Shown piece after piece: positions 63,097 through 64,000 of a stretch of 64,000 bases of DNA (position 1 is the stretch's first letter; every line of letters begins with the position of its first letter). The notes beneath the pieces are model-generated. The model worked only from the letters and a program-made list of their open reading frames with translations. It did not search any database and had not been told where the DNA came from. The position numbers and the translations under genes are program-made. The stretch is taken from contig JADJAL010000005.1 in assembly GCA_016704305.1 (NCBI GenBank), positions 1-64,000 of the forward strand, written 5' to 3'. Origin of the DNA: Haliea sp. Its GTDB lineage: Bacteria > Pseudomonadota > Gammaproteobacteria > Pseudomonadales > Halieaceae.

Positions 63097-63366
63097 CTAG
63101 ACCAGCGCTTTCCAATTCTGCGGCTTCACTGTCCGGTAAACCCATCGCGTAGCGTTCATCCCACGAGTACGTAGCGCGTCCCGAAGGGCTCTACGAGATA
63201 ATTCCGCTGTCCGTTCTTTACCCAGAGACCACCCCAATAGATGGCGAGAAAACCGATCCATCACCGTCGCCAGGTAACACCACTCGTCATCTAACTTTAA
63301 ATAAATCACATCATCAACCCAAACTTGATCCACGTGCGTGATGTTCAGTGACCACAGGCGCGCCAC
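63097..63366 (-). pseudogene. IS3-family OrfB (rve integrase core) fragment
   Basis: The 89-residue open frame has the start of an integrase core: VDQVWVDDVIYLKLDDEWCY, LATVMDRFSRHLLGWSLGK and RRALRDALRTRG. This covers the first catalytic Asp region of a DDE transposase. The segments with the second Asp (HSDRG) and the Glu are missing; after residue 70 the sequence is unrelated (VYRTVKPQNWKALV). It is a truncated, inactive fragment from an IS3-group element. Its order relative to the OrfA remnant at 57.3 kb is opposite to a single element, so two insertions are implied. Confidence 0.8.
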
Positions 63367-63454
63367 AGCGGAGCCGGAAGCGACAAGCGAATGGCCGAAA
63401 ATCGCCTTTCAGTGCTTGCACACAAGGCTCGCCGGCTGCCGACCAACCGCCTGA

Positions 63455-64000
63455 TCACAGGTTATAGCGCACCACGATCGCAGGCCCGGGTAACGGGTTA
63501 TCGAGCAGCATGGTTAGCGAACCGTCTTCCTCCTCCGTTTGCATCAGCTCTGCTCCCAGCACGTCGATGCTATTCCAGGGTATTCCCGGCGACTCAATGG
63601 TGAAGCTCTGGTCTGTGGCACCCAGCACAATGGCATACAGGGCCTTGTCAGTTTTCGTATAGCGCACGGCGCGTCCGTGTTCATTGTTATAGCGAATCCA
63701 GGGACGCGTGCCGTAGATCGCTTCGCCGTTCACCGCCATCCAGTCACCGAGACCGCGCAGCGGCGCCTGCTGGATTACTGGTATACGACCGTAGCTGTCT
63801 GGACCGACATTGATCAACACGTTGCCATTTTTGGCGACCGTATCTACGAGAAAATCAATGAGTTCGGGAGCGGTCAGCATGTCGGCTGCCGTTTCCCGGG
63901 CATTGAAACCGAACGAAGCTCCCAGCCCGCGTGTTGCCTCCCATTTGAACGGGGGTATACCGGCAAAGCTGTCGTATTCGGCGGTTTTGAATCCGGGGCG
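63455..64000 (-). CDS. Alpha-L-fucosidase (GH29), C-terminal part (runs off right edge)
   Basis: The open frame enters from the right edge and ends with TGA at 63455. It reads RPGFKTAEYDSFAGIPPFKW, then ATRGLGASFGFNARETAADM, LLINVGPD-like VLINVGPDSYGRIPV, and GDWMAVNGEAIYGTRPW. These are typical of the C-terminal half of GH29 catalytic domains and the start of the beta-sandwich. The catalytic nucleophile Asp lies outside. About 181 residues are present of some 450-600. The enzyme would hydrolyse terminal alpha-fucose from algal or host glycans, and in this marine context may belong to a fucan-use locus beyond the window. Confidence 0.85.
   Translation of the reverse strand, partial: RPGFKTAEYDSFAGIPPFKWEATRGLGASFGFNARETAADMLTAPELIDFLVDTVAKNGNVLINVGPDSYGRIPVIQQAPLRGLGDWMAVNGEAIYGTRPWIRYNNEHGRAVRYTKTDKALYAIVLGATDQSFTIESPGIPWNSIDVLGAELMQTEEEDGSLTMLLDNPLPGPAIVVRYNL

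Noticed and set aside
57267..63366. One composite IS3 transposon flanking the kinase gene
   Set aside because: The OrfA relic and the OrfB fragment are on the same strand but in the wrong order for one element, no terminal repeats match, and the region between also holds IS256 debris; at least separate insertions are required.

Overview
The window is mostly GC-rich DNA from a heterotrophic, probably marine, gammaproteobacterium. I infer a Halieaceae/Spongiibacteraceae-like (Cellvibrionales) host from the combination of steroid ring C/D catabolism, a PEP-CTERM protein, AmpG and BepA homologues, paired c-di-GMP proteins and a sulfation-rich surface-glycan cluster. No rRNA, tRNA, CRISPR array or replication origin was seen.

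Region 1 (1-13.6 kb) holds mixed housekeeping and accessory genes: the 5' part of ppc, a GST, two SDR-type genes, an MFS transporter, an MscK-like channel, a lone PEP-CTERM protein, a universal stress protein and a molybdopterin oxidoreductase. The oxidoreductase diverges from an HxlR regulator, and two operator-like palindromes lie between them.

Region 2 (14.3-30.4 kb) is a nearly collinear, same-strand cluster for the last two steroid rings: fadD3, two Lrp/AsnC regulators, ipdA, ipdB, ipdC, echA20, an acyl-CoA dehydrogenase pair, fadA6, a small secreted STN-like protein, an SDR, a second dehydrogenase pair (one FadE30-like), ipdF and a second thiolase. The inferred pathway is: HIP is activated by FadD3, its side chain is beta-oxidised, IpdF and IpdC act on the ring substituents, EchA20 and IpdAB open rings D and C, and FadE/FadA6 degrade the open chain. 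A short palindrome-rich insert interrupts the 3' end of ipdF and carries a CCAA duplication that lets the original end be reconstructed.

Region 3 (30.5-45.9 kb) looks like a surface-glycan assembly and sulfation cluster. It has GT2, GT4 and StrF-like glycosyltransferases, three sulfotransferases, a glycosyltransferase-sulfotransferase fusion, a methyltransferase and three phytanoyl-CoA-dioxygenase-like (PhyH) oxygenases, with an AmpG permease in the middle. Two of the PhyH proteins share an N-terminal helical module. This is the best candidate for an undescribed system.

Region 4 (45.9-56.1 kb) carries bepA, nadA, a DUF385-type gene, a crotonase, two c-di-GMP turnover proteins and a subtilase. 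Region 5 (56-64 kb) is a mosaic: a 39-bp tandem repeat array, IS3 and IS256 debris, a visibly AT-rich giant hybrid sensor kinase that is probably acquired, and the end of an alpha-L-fucosidase gene running off the window.

A striking global property is the number of single-base frameshifts and one in-frame stop codon that split otherwise well-conserved genes (mscK, usp, the Mo oxidoreductase, a fadE, bepA, nadA, crotonase, subtilase, kinase, DUF385). Because nadA and bepA are among them, uncorrected assembly indels are the first explanation to test before calling pseudogenes.
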